The notes below the pieces were generated by a model. That model made no database searches. It saw only the letters and a program-made list of their open reading frames with translations, and was not told the DNA's origin. Below are positions 36,569 through 47,017 of a DNA stretch of 64,000 bases, in pieces (position 1 is the first letter of the stretch; each line of letters begins with the position of its first letter). The translations under genes and the position numbers were made by a program. The DNA comes from Enterobacter sp. Bisph1 (GTDB lineage: Bacteria > Pseudomonadota > Gammaproteobacteria > Enterobacterales > Enterobacteriaceae), in assembly GCF_000814905.1 (NCBI RefSeq), contig NZ_JXAG01000034.1, forward strand, positions 1-64,000. Direction: 5' to 3'.

Positions 36569-38332
36569 TTGACCATTACAAAACTTGATTGGAACGACCT
36601 GGTTCCTGATACCAGCAGTTATCAGGCGCTCTTTGAATCGTCCGAATTAGCCCGCGAAACGGACTTCACGCTGGCCGATACGCAGCCCCGATTACAGTAT
36701 GCGCTGGAGCAGTTGCTCTATCCGCAAGCCACGTCGCGCTTTTTACTGGCCAAAGCGCCAGAAGAAGCCGAATACCTTACCCTGATCGCCAGCGCCGCTG
36801 AAACGGCAGCGTCCGATGACGTTCGCCCCGTTTCTGGTGGGCATTATCACGTTAATGGTTCGGTCATTCGTTTTGAACCTTCGGCCGATGTGCAGGCGAA
36901 TTTTACCGGCAATAAACCTACCGTTATCGCCGAATGGGTTGAGGCGGAACAACTGTTTGGTTGCCTGCGCCAGTTCAATCAGGAAATCACGCTGCAGCCG
37001 GGCCTCGTTCACCAGGCCAACGGCGGAGTGCTGATCATTTCCTTGCGTACGCTGCTCACACAGCCGCTGCTGTGGGTCCGCCTGAAAACCATGGTCACGC
37101 AGCGCCGCTTCGACTGGGTCTCCTTCGATGAATCACGGCCGTTGCCGGTTATCGTGCCGTCCATGCCGCTGGATTTAAAAGTTATTCTGGTCGGCGAACG
37201 TGAATCGCTGGCGGATTTCCAGGAGATGGAACCGGAACTCGCCTCCCAGGCCATCTATAGCGAATATGAAGAGACGCTGCAAATTACCGATGCCGAAGCC
37301 ATGACCAGCTGGCGGCAGTGGGTTGTACAGACCGCCGATGCGGCACAGCTGCCCATTCCTGCGGCTGACGCCTGGTCCACGCTGATTCGCGAAGCCGTGC
37401 GCTATACCGGCGACCGCGAAACGCTCCCCCTTTGCCCTTTATGGTTAACCCGGCAACTGCGTGAAGTCGCGGCGATGTCGAGCGAAGAAACCTTTAGCGC
37501 CGAAGAACTGCAGACGATGCTTGCCCAGCGCGAATGGCGCGAAGGCTTCCTGGCCGAACGCATGCAGGACGAGATCCTGCTCGATCAAATCCTGATTGAA
37601 ACCGAAGGGGAACAGATCGGCCAGATTAACGCCCTGTCGGTAGTTGAATTTCCGGGCCATCCGCGCGCCTATGGCGAACCCTCGCGCATCAGCTGTGTTG
37701 TGCACGTCGGCGATGGCGAGTTCCATGATATAGAGCGCAAAGCAGAGCTGGGCGGCAATATCCACGCCAAAGGCATGATGATCATGCAGGCGTTCCTGAT
37801 GGCCGAGCTGGAACTAGAACAGCAGCTGCCTTTCTCCGCCTCGCTGACTTTCGAACAATCCTATAGCGAAGTGGATGGCGACAGCGCATCAATGGCCGAA
37901 CTCTGCGCGCTGATCAGCGCCCTGTCTGAAGTGCCAATTAATCAGAGCATTGCTATCACCGGCTCTGTCGACCAGTTTGGTCGCTCGCAACCGGTCGGCG
38001 GGCTTAACGAAAAGATTGAAGGCTTCTTCGCCATCTGTCAGCAGCGTGAGCTTACCGGGAAGCAGGGCGTTATCATCCCCGCAGCGAATGTGCGTCATCT
38101 CTGTTTGCATCAGGAGCTGCTGGACGCCATCAGCGCACAGCAATTTTTCATCTGGGCGGTAGATGATATGGCGGATGCGCTACCCTTATTAACAGGCTTG
38201 CCCTGGGACGCTGAGGGGCAAAATAACCTGAAGCAAATCATTCAGGAACGCATCGCGCAGGTGATGCAGCAGGAGGCGCGCCATCGTTTCCCATGGCCGC
38301 TTCGCTGGTTAAGCTGGTTTATCCGAAACTGA
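36569..38332 (+). CDS. lonH: LonH (YcbZ), Lon-like protease without ATPase core
   Basis: The 587-residue protein has a C-terminal Lon-type serine-lysine protease domain. The catalytic Ser lies in DGDSASMAEL and the Lys in LNEKIEGFF. The N-terminal 300 residues resemble a degenerate AAA-like region without a Walker A. Start is TTG at 36569, as appears to be so in E. coli; the residues MTITKLDW are conserved. A TATAAT is at 36532-36537. Substrates are not established; a link to ribosome or cell-envelope processes has been proposed for E. coli YcbZ. fabA follows. Confidence 0.93.
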   Translation: MTITKLDWNDLVPDTSSYQALFESSELARETDFTLADTQPRLQYALEQLLYPQATSRFLLAKAPEEAEYLTLIASAAETAASDDVRPVSGGHYHVNGSVIRFEPSADVQANFTGNKPTVIAEWVEAEQLFGCLRQFNQEITLQPGLVHQANGGVLIISLRTLLTQPLLWVRLKTMVTQRRFDWVSFDESRPLPVIVPSMPLDLKVILVGERESLADFQEMEPELASQAIYSEYEETLQITDAEAMTSWRQWVVQTADAAQLPIPAADAWSTLIREAVRYTGDRETLPLCPLWLTRQLREVAAMSSEETFSAEELQTMLAQREWREGFLAERMQDEILLDQILIETEGEQIGQINALSVVEFPGHPRAYGEPSRISCVVHVGDGEFHDIERKAELGGNIHAKGMMIMQAFLMAELELEQQLPFSASLTFEQSYSEVDGDSASMAELCALISALSEVPINQSIAITGSVDQFGRSQPVGGLNEKIEGFFAICQQRELTGKQGVIIPAANVRHLCLHQELLDAISAQQFFIWAVDDMADALPLLTGLPWDAEGQNNLKQIIQERIAQVMQQEARHRFPWPLRWLSWFIRN

Positions 38333-38346
38333 TCGGACTTGTTCAG
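38329..38346 (+). promoter_or_regulatory. FadR activator site of fabA
   Basis: CTGATCGGACTTGTTCAG matches the FadR operator of E. coli fabA (core TGGTCNGACNNGTT type). It overlaps the end of lonH and the following FabR palindrome by two bases. FadR activates fabA when long-chain acyl-CoA is low. Confidence 0.85.
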
Positions 38347-38362
38347 CTTACACGTGTTAGCT
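38345..38362 (+). promoter_or_regulatory. FabR repressor site of fabA
   Basis: AGCTTACACGTGTTAGCT is a near-perfect palindrome of the FabR type (AGCGTACACGTGTTCGCT in E. coli). FabR senses the ratio of unsaturated to saturated acyl groups. Confidence 0.82.
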
Positions 38363-38401
38363 ATCCTGCGTCCGAAACTACAAATAAGGCTTACTGAGAA
38401 C

Positions 38402-38920
38402 ATGGTAGATAAACGCGAATCCTATACAAAAGAAGATCTTCTTGCCTCTGGTCGTGGTGAATTGTTTGGCGCGAAGGGCCCGCAATTACCGGCACCGAAC
38501 ATGCTGATGATGGACCGTGTGGTCAAAATGACCGAAACCGGCGGTAACTTTGATAAAGGCTATGTTGAAGCTGAGCTGGATATCAATCCGGACCTGTGGT
38601 TCTTTGGCTGTCATTTCATCGGCGATCCGGTGATGCCAGGCTGCCTCGGTCTGGACGCCATGTGGCAGCTGGTCGGTTTCTATCTGGGCTGGCTCGGCGG
38701 TGAAGGCAAAGGCCGCGCGCTGGGCGTTGGCGAAGTGAAATTTACCGGGCAGGTACTGCCGACGGCAAAAACCGTCACTTACCGTATTCATTTTAAACGC
38801 ATTGTGAACCGTCGTTTAATCATGGGCCTGGCGGATGGCGAAGTACTGGTCGATGGCCGCGTTATCTATACCGCCGCTGACCTGAAAGTGGGCCTGTTCC
38901 AGGACACCTCTACTTTCTAA
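38402..38920 (+). CDS. fabA: FabA, 3-hydroxydecanoyl-ACP dehydratase/isomerase
   Basis: FabA dehydrates 3-hydroxydecanoyl-ACP and isomerises the product to cis-3-decenoyl-ACP, the branch point to unsaturated fatty acids. The catalytic His is in [20 protein letters not shown] and the Asp is in the same segment (GLDAM). I chose [10 protein letters not shown] (172 residues, the E. coli length); the frame is open 21 codons upstream over the FadR and FabR sites. Regulation by both proteins is visible upstream. Confidence 0.98.
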   Translation: MVDKRESYTKEDLLASGRGELFGAKGPQLPAPNMLMMDRVVKMTETGGNFDKGYVEAELDINPDLWFFGCHFIGDPVMPGCLGLDAMWQLVGFYLGWLGGEGKGRALGVGEVKFTGQVLPTAKTVTYRIHFKRIVNRRLIMGLADGEVLVDGRVIYTAADLKVGLFQDTSTF

Positions 38921-38945
38921 TACGGGTTTATACCCCTATAAAGGC

Positions 38946-38976
38946 GAAACCTCCGCAGTGCGGAGGTTTCTTTTTT
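38946..38976 (+). terminator. Terminator of fabA
   Basis: GAAACCTCCG (38946-38955) pairs with CGGAGGTTTC (38961-38970) around CAGTG, followed by six T residues. Confidence 0.92.
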
Positions 38977-38988
38977 AAAGAGACAGAA

Positions 38989-39156
38989 TCAGGCAATGAC
39001 TGCCCTGTCCTCCATGGCTTGCCGCCAGCCTCCCAGCCACTCGGACTTTTGATTCAGGGTTTGGTAGGGACACATTTCCTTCGGACGCCCGGTAATACCA
39101 GCCTGATAACCACGTTGATGTGCCCGTTCCAGGCGATCGCGTTTTTGTCTCTTCAT
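38989..39156 (-). CDS. rmf: RMF, ribosome modulation factor
   Basis: A 55-residue frame reads MKRQKRDRLERAHQRGYQAG at its start, then GRPKEMCPYQTLNQKSEWLG; it is the E. coli RMF with a handful of changes. RMF converts 70S ribosomes to 100S dimers in stationary phase or starvation and blocks the anti-Shine-Dalgarno region. GAGGG about nine bases before ATG supports the start. The gene is too short for many gene callers. It is convergent with fabA, as in E. coli, and is normally under ppGpp control. Confidence 0.97.
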   Translation of the reverse strand: MKRQKRDRLERAHQRGYQAGITGRPKEMCPYQTLNQKSEWLGGWRQAMEDRAVIA

Positions 39157-39353
39157 GCCTCGTTTCCCTCATTCTTTGATCTGGTGGAAAAGAAAACAGT
39201 GGTCACTAAGTGCTCAACCACAGGTCAGGAATACCTTGAATAGACTGCGTCGTCAATGCGCAAAATTCACGCCAGTGTCATAAATGTGAGCTACGCAAAA
39301 GTTCATTTGTACAAAAAATGTGAGCCGGCACAACTAATGATCTGAGGGATAAG

Positions 39354-39390
39354 ATAAAAAAAACCGCTATCGCGTCTGCGTATAGCGGCT
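39354..39390 (-). terminator. Terminator of the pqi operon
   Basis: CCGCTAT (39364-39370) pairs with ATAGCGG (39382-39388) with an inner CGC/GCG stem, and the minus strand continues into a long T-run. It lies 22 bases past the pqiC stop. Between this and rmf (39157-39353) I see only the rmf promoter region. Confidence 0.8.
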
Positions 39391-39410
39391 GTTGTTATCG
39401 TTCTATTTTC

Positions 39411-39983
39411 TTATGGCAGACGATTAATCTCAGTCGCAATCTGCCTGGCTTCTTGCTGCCAGCCCTGCGCTAACATTTTCACCATCTCGTCATAGCCATC
39501 TTGTTCCTGTTTTAGCTCAATATGGAACGGCCGCTTGATCAACTGACCCTGGTGCTTGAGCAACCATTCGCCGCTGATAATGACGCTGCCATCGTAACGG
39601 CCATGAAAGCCCGTCACCGTAACATTGAGCGTATCTTGTTCACTGCCCAGCGGCTGAGAAGCCACAACCCAGCCGGGCAGTTGATTGCTCAGACCCGCCA
39701 CCAGCGTATTGCGCAGTTGCTGATCGAGCGGACTGGCCCACAGATTGTTGGTGGCGATAACATACTGCACATCGCTGGTTTGATACACCACGCCGGTGCC
39801 TGCGAGGAAATCCGGTACCGAAACCTGCTCCACCCATAACTGGCGGCCGCCCTGATTCTGCCCCGCCACCGTTTCCCCTTTGAACTGAGTGGGTGAAGGG
39901 AGCTGATAGTAGCTTTTATTGTCACCGCCGCTACCGCAGCCTGCCAGCAGCAACGCCAGACCGACTAATGCGCTTTTCTTCAT
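39411..39983 (-). CDS. pqiC: PqiC, outer-membrane lipoprotein of the Pqi lipid-transport system
   Basis: PqiC (YmbA) is a lipoprotein: the lipobox is LLAGC at residues 12-16, followed by GSGG, so it sorts to the outer membrane. It belongs to the ABC-type transport auxiliary lipoprotein family. With PqiA and PqiB it forms an envelope-spanning MCE system thought to move phospholipids across the periplasm. It has 190 residues and overlaps pqiB by four bases. Confidence 0.95.
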   Translation of the reverse strand: MKKSALVGLALLLAGCGSGGDNKSYYQLPSPTQFKGETVAGQNQGGRQLWVEQVSVPDFLAGTGVVYQTSDVQYVIATNNLWASPLDQQLRNTLVAGLSNQLPGWVVASQPLGSEQDTLNVTVTGFHGRYDGSVIISGEWLLKHQGQLIKRPFHIELKQEQDGYDEMVKMLAQGWQQEARQIATEINRLP

Positions 39984-41620
39984 TGTTTCGCCCTCTTCGG
40001 CTGCGGATCGTCTTTCCTTTTCGCTTCAAACACCAGCGCATTGCTCTTATCGTTAAGGGTTTTCAGCACCGGTTGCAGTTCGCGTAAAACCTGATCGAGT
40101 CGCTGCATATCCGTCACCATTTTGTTATACGCCGCCGATCCCGGCTGGAAGCCCTGCATACTGCGATTAAGCTCGCGTAACGTGCTTTGCATATCTGCAG
40201 GCAGCTGCTGCATCGACTGGCTGGCGGTTAATTTGTTGAGATTATCCAGCGTCGTTTGCAGGCGTTTCAGCGTTTTCTGGCTTTCAGACAGCGTTGTTGT
40301 TGCCTGCTGGATCATTGGATTCAACGGCAAGTTGTTGATCTTATCCAGCGTATCCATCAGACGCTGCTGGATCTGCGCCAGCCCACCGCTCATCGTCGGG
40401 ATAATCGGATAACCGGCATATTCATGCATATTTCCCACAGGCGGCGCATTGTTATAGAAGTCCAAATCGACATACAGCGCGCCGGTGACGATATTTCCCG
40501 TTTTCAGCGAAGCCCGCAGGCCGCGCTTCAGCAGTTCTTTAAGATGCTCGGGCATATTCGGATCTTCACCAAACTGATTGGCAATACGTTGCGGTTCAAT
40601 GCGGATCAGGATCGGAATACGGTAATCATCATTCAAGGATTGCTGCATGCTTTTAGTAAAGAACGGTACCTTGCTGACCGTACCCAGGCGAATGCCGCGA
40701 AACTCTACCGGCGCGCCAGGCTGCAAGCCACGAATGGAATCTTTAAAGAACAGCAGATAATCAATGTGGTCGGTATAGAGGGAATCCTGGATGCTGCGCT
40801 GATCGTCATACAGTTTAAACGCCGTTTTTTCCGCGACCGGCTGACCGAGTTCCAGTCCTTCCGGCACATCAAAACTGACACCGCCGCCAAACAGCGTCGT
40901 CAACGATCCCATCTCAACCCGCATCCCGGCGGACGTCAGATCGACCGCGATGCCGCTGTCTTTCCAGAAACGCACATTGCTGGTAACCAGTCGATCGTTT
41001 GGTGCGTTGATAAACAGCTGATAGCTCATGGTGCGCTTTTGCGTATCAAAGGTGCTGGTCTCCACCGAACCCACGCGATAACCACGGAATAATACCGGGT
41101 CGCCGGCGGTCAACTGTCCCGCTTTATTGCTATCGAGGATCAGGCGAATCCCTTTTGCATCCGGCGGTGCCAGCGGCGGTGATTCCAGCAACGTATACTG
41201 TTCCGGCGCACTGCCTTTCGCGCCGGGCTGAAGCTCGATATACGCCCCTGAAAGCAGCGTACCCAGCCCGCTAATCCCTTCCCGCCCGACCTGCGGTTTA
41301 ACCACCCAGAAAGCCGAGTCGCCGTGCAGGAGTTTTTCCATGCCCGAATTCAGCCGTGCGGTTATCTCAACGTGATTGAGATCGTCGGTGAGCGTCGTTC
41401 TCTCAACCACGCCGACATCGACGCTACGGCTTTTAATGGTTGTTTTCCCGCCAATAATGCCTTCTGCATTATTGGTGATCAGGGTAACTACCGGGCCTTG
41501 ATGGCTGTAGTGATAGAACAGCACCCAGGCACCAATCAGCGCCGTGACAATCGGGAAAATCCACACCGGCGACCAATTTCTCACCTTTTGCACCCTGGCT
41601 TCCCCACTTTTATTCTCCAT
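39980..41620 (-). CDS. pqiB: PqiB, MCE-domain periplasmic tunnel protein
   Basis: The 546-residue protein has one N-terminal membrane anchor (WSPVWIFPIVTALIGAWVLF) and three MCE domains (starting near residues 45, 160 and 285), then a long C-terminal helical part. In E. coli it forms a hexameric syringe-like tube joining inner and outer membranes. It overlaps pqiA by 11 bases and pqiC by four, so the three are coupled. Confidence 0.96.
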   Translation of the reverse strand: MENKSGEARVQKVRNWSPVWIFPIVTALIGAWVLFYHYSHQGPVVTLITNNAEGIIGGKTTIKSRSVDVGVVERTTLTDDLNHVEITARLNSGMEKLLHGDSAFWVVKPQVGREGISGLGTLLSGAYIELQPGAKGSAPEQYTLLESPPLAPPDAKGIRLILDSNKAGQLTAGDPVLFRGYRVGSVETSTFDTQKRTMSYQLFINAPNDRLVTSNVRFWKDSGIAVDLTSAGMRVEMGSLTTLFGGGVSFDVPEGLELGQPVAEKTAFKLYDDQRSIQDSLYTDHIDYLLFFKDSIRGLQPGAPVEFRGIRLGTVSKVPFFTKSMQQSLNDDYRIPILIRIEPQRIANQFGEDPNMPEHLKELLKRGLRASLKTGNIVTGALYVDLDFYNNAPPVGNMHEYAGYPIIPTMSGGLAQIQQRLMDTLDKINNLPLNPMIQQATTTLSESQKTLKRLQTTLDNLNKLTASQSMQQLPADMQSTLRELNRSMQGFQPGSAAYNKMVTDMQRLDQVLRELQPVLKTLNDKSNALVFEAKRKDDPQPKRAKQ

Positions 41621-42878
41621 GTTTCAACGGCTCCTCATGGCGCGTTAACGGCTCACGATCCCAATTAAGGCGCGGATCGAAAGTCATTGCCGCAAACATC
41701 GTGATAATAACGACCAGCGCAAACATTAGCGCACCCATCGCCGGATAAATATTCATCAGTCCGCCCATGCGAACCAGCGCCGACAGAACGGCAATGACAA
41801 AAACGTCAATCATTGACCAGCGCCCAACAAATTCCACCACTTCATAAATAAAATGCATGCGCTCACTGTCGCGCTTACCGTGCCCTTTGGCATCGAGACA
41901 GAGCCAGGCGATACCGATCATTTTTAACGTCGGCACCATAATACTGGCGATAAAAATCACCAGCGCGACCGGATAAGAGCCTTCGCTCCATAACAGAATT
42001 ACCCCGGCGATAATGGTCGACGGCATACGATCGCCCAGCAGATCCGTTACCATGATCGGCAAAATATTGGCCGGGAAATAGAGCATGATAGCGGTCGTCA
42101 GTAGCGCAAGCGTCCACTGAATACTGTGGCGACGACGGGCGTGTCCGCGGGTAGTGCAGCGCGGGCAAATCAGCTGTTCGTTGTCGACTATCGCCGTACA
42201 ACATGCGCAGGAGCGCAGCCCCTGACGAATGCCTGGCACACCGACGTGTAAATTTCGCGTCACTTGCGGTGCGGGTGCGATGTCATCCCATAGCCAGTGA
42301 CGGTCAACGCACTGAAACGCGCGCAGCTGTAACAGGCAGAACAGGCACCAGGGAATAAAACTGCTGCCAATGCCAATGTCGCCGTAGGCCATTAGTTTGA
42401 CAAAACTCACCAGCACGCCGGCGAGGAAAATTTCCGCCATGCCCCAGCTTTTCAACTTAAAAAAGATACGAGCCAGACCGACCTTCAGGCGAAAATCCAT
42501 CGGTACACGGTTAACCAGCAGCAGGATCGTCACCAGACAAAATGCGGGCACCAACTGCACGAACAGCAGAAAGAAGGTACCGAGGCTGGCGTAATTTTCT
42601 GAAAACAGGACGCCGGGAATTTCCAGCAGTGTCACTTCACTGACAACCCCCGCCACTTGCATATTGACAAAGGGAAAGAGGTTGGAGAGCAGCAGCATAA
42701 ACAACGCGACAATAGCATAAGCAGTGGGACGCTGCCGGGGCGCGTCCCACTGGGTCGTCAAGGTTGTCCCACAGCGTGGACAGACCGCTTTATGTCCATG
42801 TTGCAGCGGCGGTAACGCCACCAGCATGTCACATTGCGAACAAAGAATGTGGCGAGTGGTGTGGTGGTGTTCACACAT
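41610..42878 (-). CDS. pqiA: PqiA, inner-membrane component of the Pqi system
   Basis: PqiA has eight or so membrane helices in two similar halves, each preceded by a zinc-ribbon: CSQCDML...CPRCGTT at the N-terminus and CACCTAIV...CPRCTTRG near residue 215. It has 422 residues and forms the inner-membrane platform for PqiB. In E. coli the operon is paraquat-inducible through SoxRS. It starts 11 bases after uup, so it is part of the rlmL-uup-pqiABC transcript. Confidence 0.95.
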   Translation of the reverse strand: MCEHHHTTRHILCSQCDMLVALPPLQHGHKAVCPRCGTTLTTQWDAPRQRPTAYAIVALFMLLLSNLFPFVNMQVAGVVSEVTLLEIPGVLFSENYASLGTFFLLFVQLVPAFCLVTILLLVNRVPMDFRLKVGLARIFFKLKSWGMAEIFLAGVLVSFVKLMAYGDIGIGSSFIPWCLFCLLQLRAFQCVDRHWLWDDIAPAPQVTRNLHVGVPGIRQGLRSCACCTAIVDNEQLICPRCTTRGHARRRHSIQWTLALLTTAIMLYFPANILPIMVTDLLGDRMPSTIIAGVILLWSEGSYPVALVIFIASIMVPTLKMIGIAWLCLDAKGHGKRDSERMHFIYEVVEFVGRWSMIDVFVIAVLSALVRMGGLMNIYPAMGALMFALVVIITMFAAMTFDPRLNWDREPLTRHEEPLKHGE

Positions 42879-42889
42879 ACAGACTCCCT

Positions 42890-44797
42890 TTATGCGCCGC
42901 TTTTCATGGCCTCCAGATACTCCCAGCGTTCAAATGCTTCTTCAAGCGCCTGCTCCGCCGAAGCCATATCGGCTAAGACTTTCTGCGTATGATCGTGCGG
43001 CTGGCTAAAGAAACTGGCGTCGGCAACCTGCGCCTGCAGATTTTCCAGCTGAGCCTCCAGCTGTTCCAGCTTTTGCGGTAGCTGTTCCAGCTCGCGTTGC
43101 AGGTTATAGCTTAGTTTGCTACTACCGCGTTTGACAGTGTCTGCTTTGGCAGCGGGAACTTCTACACTTTTTTTAGCCGCTTCCTGCTTATGCAGTGTTG
43201 ATGCCGCCTGTTGCCCGCGGGCATCGTGATAGCCGCCAACGTATTGCCCAATGCGGCCTTCGCCTTCAAAGATCCAGCATTCGGTCACCGTATTATCCAC
43301 AAACTGACGGTCGTGGCTCACTAGCAGAACGGTGCCTTGATAGCTATCGATAAGCTCTTCCAGCAGTTCGAGGGTTTCAACATCCAGATCGTTGGTCGGC
43401 TCATCGAGAATCAGCAGGTTGCTGGGTTTCAGGAACAAACGCGCCAGCAACAGTCGGTTACGTTCCCCGCCCGAGAGCGCACGCACCGGCGTCATCGCCC
43501 GTTTCGGATGGAATAAGAAGTCCTGTAAATAACCGAGAATATGGCGCGGCTTGCCGTTGACCATCACTTCCTGCTTGCCTTCCGCCAGGTTGTCCATCAC
43601 GGTTTTGTCCGGATCCAGCTCGGCACGGTGCTGATCGAAATAGGCCACTTCCAGTTTGGTGCCGACGTGGACACGCCCGCTATCGGCCTTCAGTTGATCG
43701 AGCATCAGCTTCAGCAGCGTGGTTTTGCCGCAGCCGTTGGGGCCAATCAGGGCAATTTTGTCGCTGCGCTGTACCTGCGAGGAGAAGTCGCGGACCAGCA
43801 CTTTGCCATCGACGGCGTAGTTAACGTTCTCCATTTCGAAGACGATTTTGCCGGAGCGTGACGCTTCTTCCACCTGCATTTTCGCGCTGCCCATCACTTC
43901 GCGGCGCTCGCTGCGTTCGCGACGCATTGCTTTTAGCGCACGCACACGGCCTTCGTTACGGGTACGACGTGCTTTAATGCCCTGACGGATCCACACTTCT
44001 TCCTGCGCCAGTTTGCGATCGAACTCGGCATTTTGCAGATCTTCAACGCGCAGCGCTTCTTCTTTCTCCAGCAGGTACTGATCGTAATTGCCCGGATAAG
44101 AGACCAGTTTGCCGCGATCGAGGTCAACGATGCGCGTCGCCATATTGCGAATAAACGAACGATCGTGCGAGATAAAGATAATGGTGCCGCCGAAGGATTT
44201 CAGGAATCCTTCCAGCCAGTCGATGGTTTCAATATCAAGGTGGTTAGTCGGTTCGTCGAGCAGCAGCACGCGCGGGCCGCTGACCAGCGCACGCCCGAGC
44301 GCCGCTTTACGCAGCCAGCCGCCGGAAAGTGCAGACAGCGACATATCCGCCGTCAGCCCAAGCTGCGCCAGCACTTCGTTGATACGGTTTTCCAGCTGCC
44401 ACAATCCGTGGTGATCGAGCATCTCCTGCACGCGAGCCAGTTCGGCAAGGTTTTTATCGCTCGGATCGCTCATCACCAGATGGGAAACATCGTGGTAGCG
44501 CTTGAGATATTCCGCCTGCTCTTCAATGCCTTCCGCGACAAAATCGTACACGCTGCCGGTCACATCCCGCGGCGGATCCTGTTGCAGACGCGCCACCACC
44601 AAATCTTGTTCATAAACGATGCGACCATCATCCAGGCTCACTTCCCGGTTGAGGATCTTCATCAGCGTTGATTTACCCGCGCCGTTACGCCCGACAAGAC
44701 ACACGCGTTCGTTTTCTTCGATATGCAGCTCGGCATTATCAAGAAGGGGCGCGTCGCTGTACGACAGCCACGCGCCATGCATACTGATTAATGACAT
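42890..44797 (-). CDS. uup: Uup, ABC-F ATPase
   Basis: Uup is a cytosolic ABC-F protein that acts on ribosomes and DNA-structure stability; it limits excision of transposons in E. coli. Two ATPase domains are present, with Walker A GRNGAGKST and GPNGCGKTT, signatures LSGGWLRKAALGRAL and LSGGERNRLLLARL, and both DEPTN motifs. A C-terminal coiled-coil domain (about residues 560-635) binds DNA. The 635-residue length equals E. coli. It lies 12 bases after rlmL. Confidence 0.97.
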   Translation of the reverse strand: MSLISMHGAWLSYSDAPLLDNAELHIEENERVCLVGRNGAGKSTLMKILNREVSLDDGRIVYEQDLVVARLQQDPPRDVTGSVYDFVAEGIEEQAEYLKRYHDVSHLVMSDPSDKNLAELARVQEMLDHHGLWQLENRINEVLAQLGLTADMSLSALSGGWLRKAALGRALVSGPRVLLLDEPTNHLDIETIDWLEGFLKSFGGTIIFISHDRSFIRNMATRIVDLDRGKLVSYPGNYDQYLLEKEEALRVEDLQNAEFDRKLAQEEVWIRQGIKARRTRNEGRVRALKAMRRERSERREVMGSAKMQVEEASRSGKIVFEMENVNYAVDGKVLVRDFSSQVQRSDKIALIGPNGCGKTTLLKLMLDQLKADSGRVHVGTKLEVAYFDQHRAELDPDKTVMDNLAEGKQEVMVNGKPRHILGYLQDFLFHPKRAMTPVRALSGGERNRLLLARLFLKPSNLLILDEPTNDLDVETLELLEELIDSYQGTVLLVSHDRQFVDNTVTECWIFEGEGRIGQYVGGYHDARGQQAASTLHKQEAAKKSVEVPAAKADTVKRGSSKLSYNLQRELEQLPQKLEQLEAQLENLQAQVADASFFSQPHDHTQKVLADMASAEQALEEAFERWEYLEAMKSGA

Positions 44798-44809
44798 TTA
44801 TTTATCCTT

Positions 44810-46921
44810 TCAGGCTGCGGTAATCAGCCAGCAGTTGTGGATCTGACGGTTGCGGGCAAAATCCTGCGACTGCGTTTTTTGGGTAATTTCTTGTGCCTGA
44901 AGTCCCAGCTTCGCCAACCCGTCGAGATCCATACGGAAACCGCGTTTGTTATTGGAAAACATAATCGTGCCGCCTTTACGCAGCAGACGTTTGAGATCTT
45001 CCATCAGCCGCATATGGTCGCGCTGCACATCGAACGAGTCTTCCATACGCTTGGAGTTGGAGAAGGTTGGCGGATCGATAAAAATTAAGTCGAACTGCTC
45101 ATCGGTTTCACGCAGCCACCCAAGGCAATCCGCCTGGATCAAACGATGCGCACGCCCGCTCAAACCATTCAGGCGCAGGTTGCGCTCCGCCCACTCCAGA
45201 TAGGTGCGCGACATATCAATGGTGGTCGTCGAGCGCGCGCCGCCCAGCCCGGCATGCACGCTGGCGCTGCCGGTATAAGAAAAGAGGTTGAGGAAATCTT
45301 TGCCTTTACTCATTTGGCCGAGCATACGGCGAGCGATACGGTGATCGAGGAACAGACCGGTATCAAGATAATCCGTCAGGTTAACCCACAGACGAGCGTT
45401 ATATTCGCTCACTTCCATAAAGTCGCCCTTCTCGTTCATCTTCTGATACTGGTTATTCCCTTTCTGCCGTTCACGGGTTTTCAGCACCAGCTTATTAGGC
45501 GCAATGCCGAGTACATGAATCGTCGCGGCAATAATATCGAACAGACGCTGGCGCGCTTTTTGCGCATCGATGGTTTTCGGTGCGGCATACTCCTGCACCA
45601 CCACCCAGTCGGCATAACGGTCAACCGCCACGTTGTAATCCGGCAGATCCGCATCATACAGGCGATAGCACTCGATGCCTTCCTGACGCGCCCATTTTTC
45701 CAGCTTTTTAACATTCTTGCGCAGGCGGTTCGCGTAATCTTCCGCCATGGCTGGCGCTTTCGCCTCGCCGGTATTTTCCGCCAGATGGTAGTTTTTCTGC
45801 ACACAATCCAGCGGGCCATTCTTCGCTTTGAACTGGCGCTCGGCGCGCAGTTGCAGGCAATTCAGCAGATCGACAGAGGCGCTAAACAGCGACAGCGTCC
45901 AGCCGCCGAACTGGGCTTTCAGCAGACGACCCAGCAGGCTGTGCAGGGCGATCAGCGCCGGTTCACTCTCCAGACGTTCGCCATAAGGCGGGTTACTGAT
46001 TACCGTGCCGTACGGACCTTTTGGCAGCGGATTGCTCAGTTGAGCAACATCTTTCACCTCGAACGTTATCAGCTCGCCAATCCCGGCGCGGCGGGCGTTT
46101 TTACGCGCAATCTCAATCACGCGCGCATCGCTGTCGGAACCGTAGAAACGGGAAGGATAATCAGCCAGCCCTTTGCGGGCGCGGGTTTGCGCGTCGGCTT
46201 TCACCTCACTCCATACCGCTTCATCGTGCTGTGCCCAGCCACCAAAACCCCAGTGGGTACGGTGCAGGCCCGGTGCACGATCCGTTGCCGCCATCGCCGC
46301 TTCAATCAGCAGCGTGCCGGAACCACACATTGGGTCCAGCAAGGGCGTGCCTTGCTGCCAGCCGGAACGCATCACAATCGCCGCCGCCAGATTCTCTTTG
46401 ATCGGCGCCATACCGGCACGATCGCGGTAACCGCGCAGATGCAAACCTTCGCCGCTTAAATCCAAAGAGATATTAGCGGTTTCCTGGTTCAGCCAGACGT
46501 TGATACGCAGATCGGGCAACTCGCGTTCAACATTGGGACGCGGCAGATTTTTGCGGGTAAAGCTGTCAACGATTGCATCTTTGACCTTCAACGCGCCGTA
46601 CTGGCTGTTGCGGATCTCATCGTTCAGGCCGCTAAAATGGACGGCGAAGGTCGCGTCAGGATTGAATATCTCTGTCCAGTTGATCGCCTGCACGCCCAGA
46701 TAGAGATCAAGATCGCTGTAAACCTTGCACTCCCCGAGCGGCAGCATAATGCGCGAAGCCAGACGACTCCACATCAGGCTTTGGTAGAGGAGCCGCGTGT
46801 CCCCTTCAAAATGGACACCACCCTGAACTACCCGGCACTCAACGGCACCGAGTTTTTCCAGTTCAGTTTTTAACAGCTCTTCCAGCCCACGGGCCGTACT
46901 GGCAAACAGAGAAATCATCAT
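44810..46921 (-). CDS. rlmL: RlmL (RlmKL), bifunctional 23S rRNA methyltransferase
   Basis: RlmL methylates G2445 (N2) and, through its C-terminal half, G2069 (N7) of 23S rRNA. The N-terminal THUMP domain (about residues 45-155) is followed by the RlmL domain with [16 protein letters not shown] and NPPYGERL, then the RlmK half with [17 protein letters not shown] and [10 protein letters not shown]. The length of 703 residues is normal. Two ATG codons are adjacent at the start and either may be used. It is the first gene of the rlmL-uup-pqiABC operon and is divergent from ycbX. Confidence 0.97.
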   Translation of the reverse strand: MMISLFASTARGLEELLKTELEKLGAVECRVVQGGVHFEGDTRLLYQSLMWSRLASRIMLPLGECKVYSDLDLYLGVQAINWTEIFNPDATFAVHFSGLNDEIRNSQYGALKVKDAIVDSFTRKNLPRPNVERELPDLRINVWLNQETANISLDLSGEGLHLRGYRDRAGMAPIKENLAAAIVMRSGWQQGTPLLDPMCGSGTLLIEAAMAATDRAPGLHRTHWGFGGWAQHDEAVWSEVKADAQTRARKGLADYPSRFYGSDSDARVIEIARKNARRAGIGELITFEVKDVAQLSNPLPKGPYGTVISNPPYGERLESEPALIALHSLLGRLLKAQFGGWTLSLFSASVDLLNCLQLRAERQFKAKNGPLDCVQKNYHLAENTGEAKAPAMAEDYANRLRKNVKKLEKWARQEGIECYRLYDADLPDYNVAVDRYADWVVVQEYAAPKTIDAQKARQRLFDIIAATIHVLGIAPNKLVLKTRERQKGNNQYQKMNEKGDFMEVSEYNARLWVNLTDYLDTGLFLDHRIARRMLGQMSKGKDFLNLFSYTGSASVHAGLGGARSTTTIDMSRTYLEWAERNLRLNGLSGRAHRLIQADCLGWLRETDEQFDLIFIDPPTFSNSKRMEDSFDVQRDHMRLMEDLKRLLRKGGTIMFSNNKRGFRMDLDGLAKLGLQAQEITQKTQSQDFARNRQIHNCWLITAA

Positions 46922-47017
46922 GTCACTTACACTTTACGAAAATTGAGGCGCATTATAGCTAATCTGGCGAGCATGTCATAAAGTTGAAGGCTAATTTTCA
47001 TCTTACAGGGGGAAGAC

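Noticed and set aside
38975-39172. 65-codon minus-strand frame over rmf
   Set aside because: Out of frame with rmf, which is clearly the coding frame by its match to RMF.
40256-41092. 278-codon plus-strand frame inside pqiB
   Set aside because: Antisense to an intact MCE gene of an operon, with no ribosome site or recognisable domain.
45146-46459. 437-codon plus-strand frame inside rlmL
   Set aside because: It is fully antisense to a well-conserved gene, its product is rich in Arg, His and Gln as typical of reverse-frame shadows, and it has no ribosome site.
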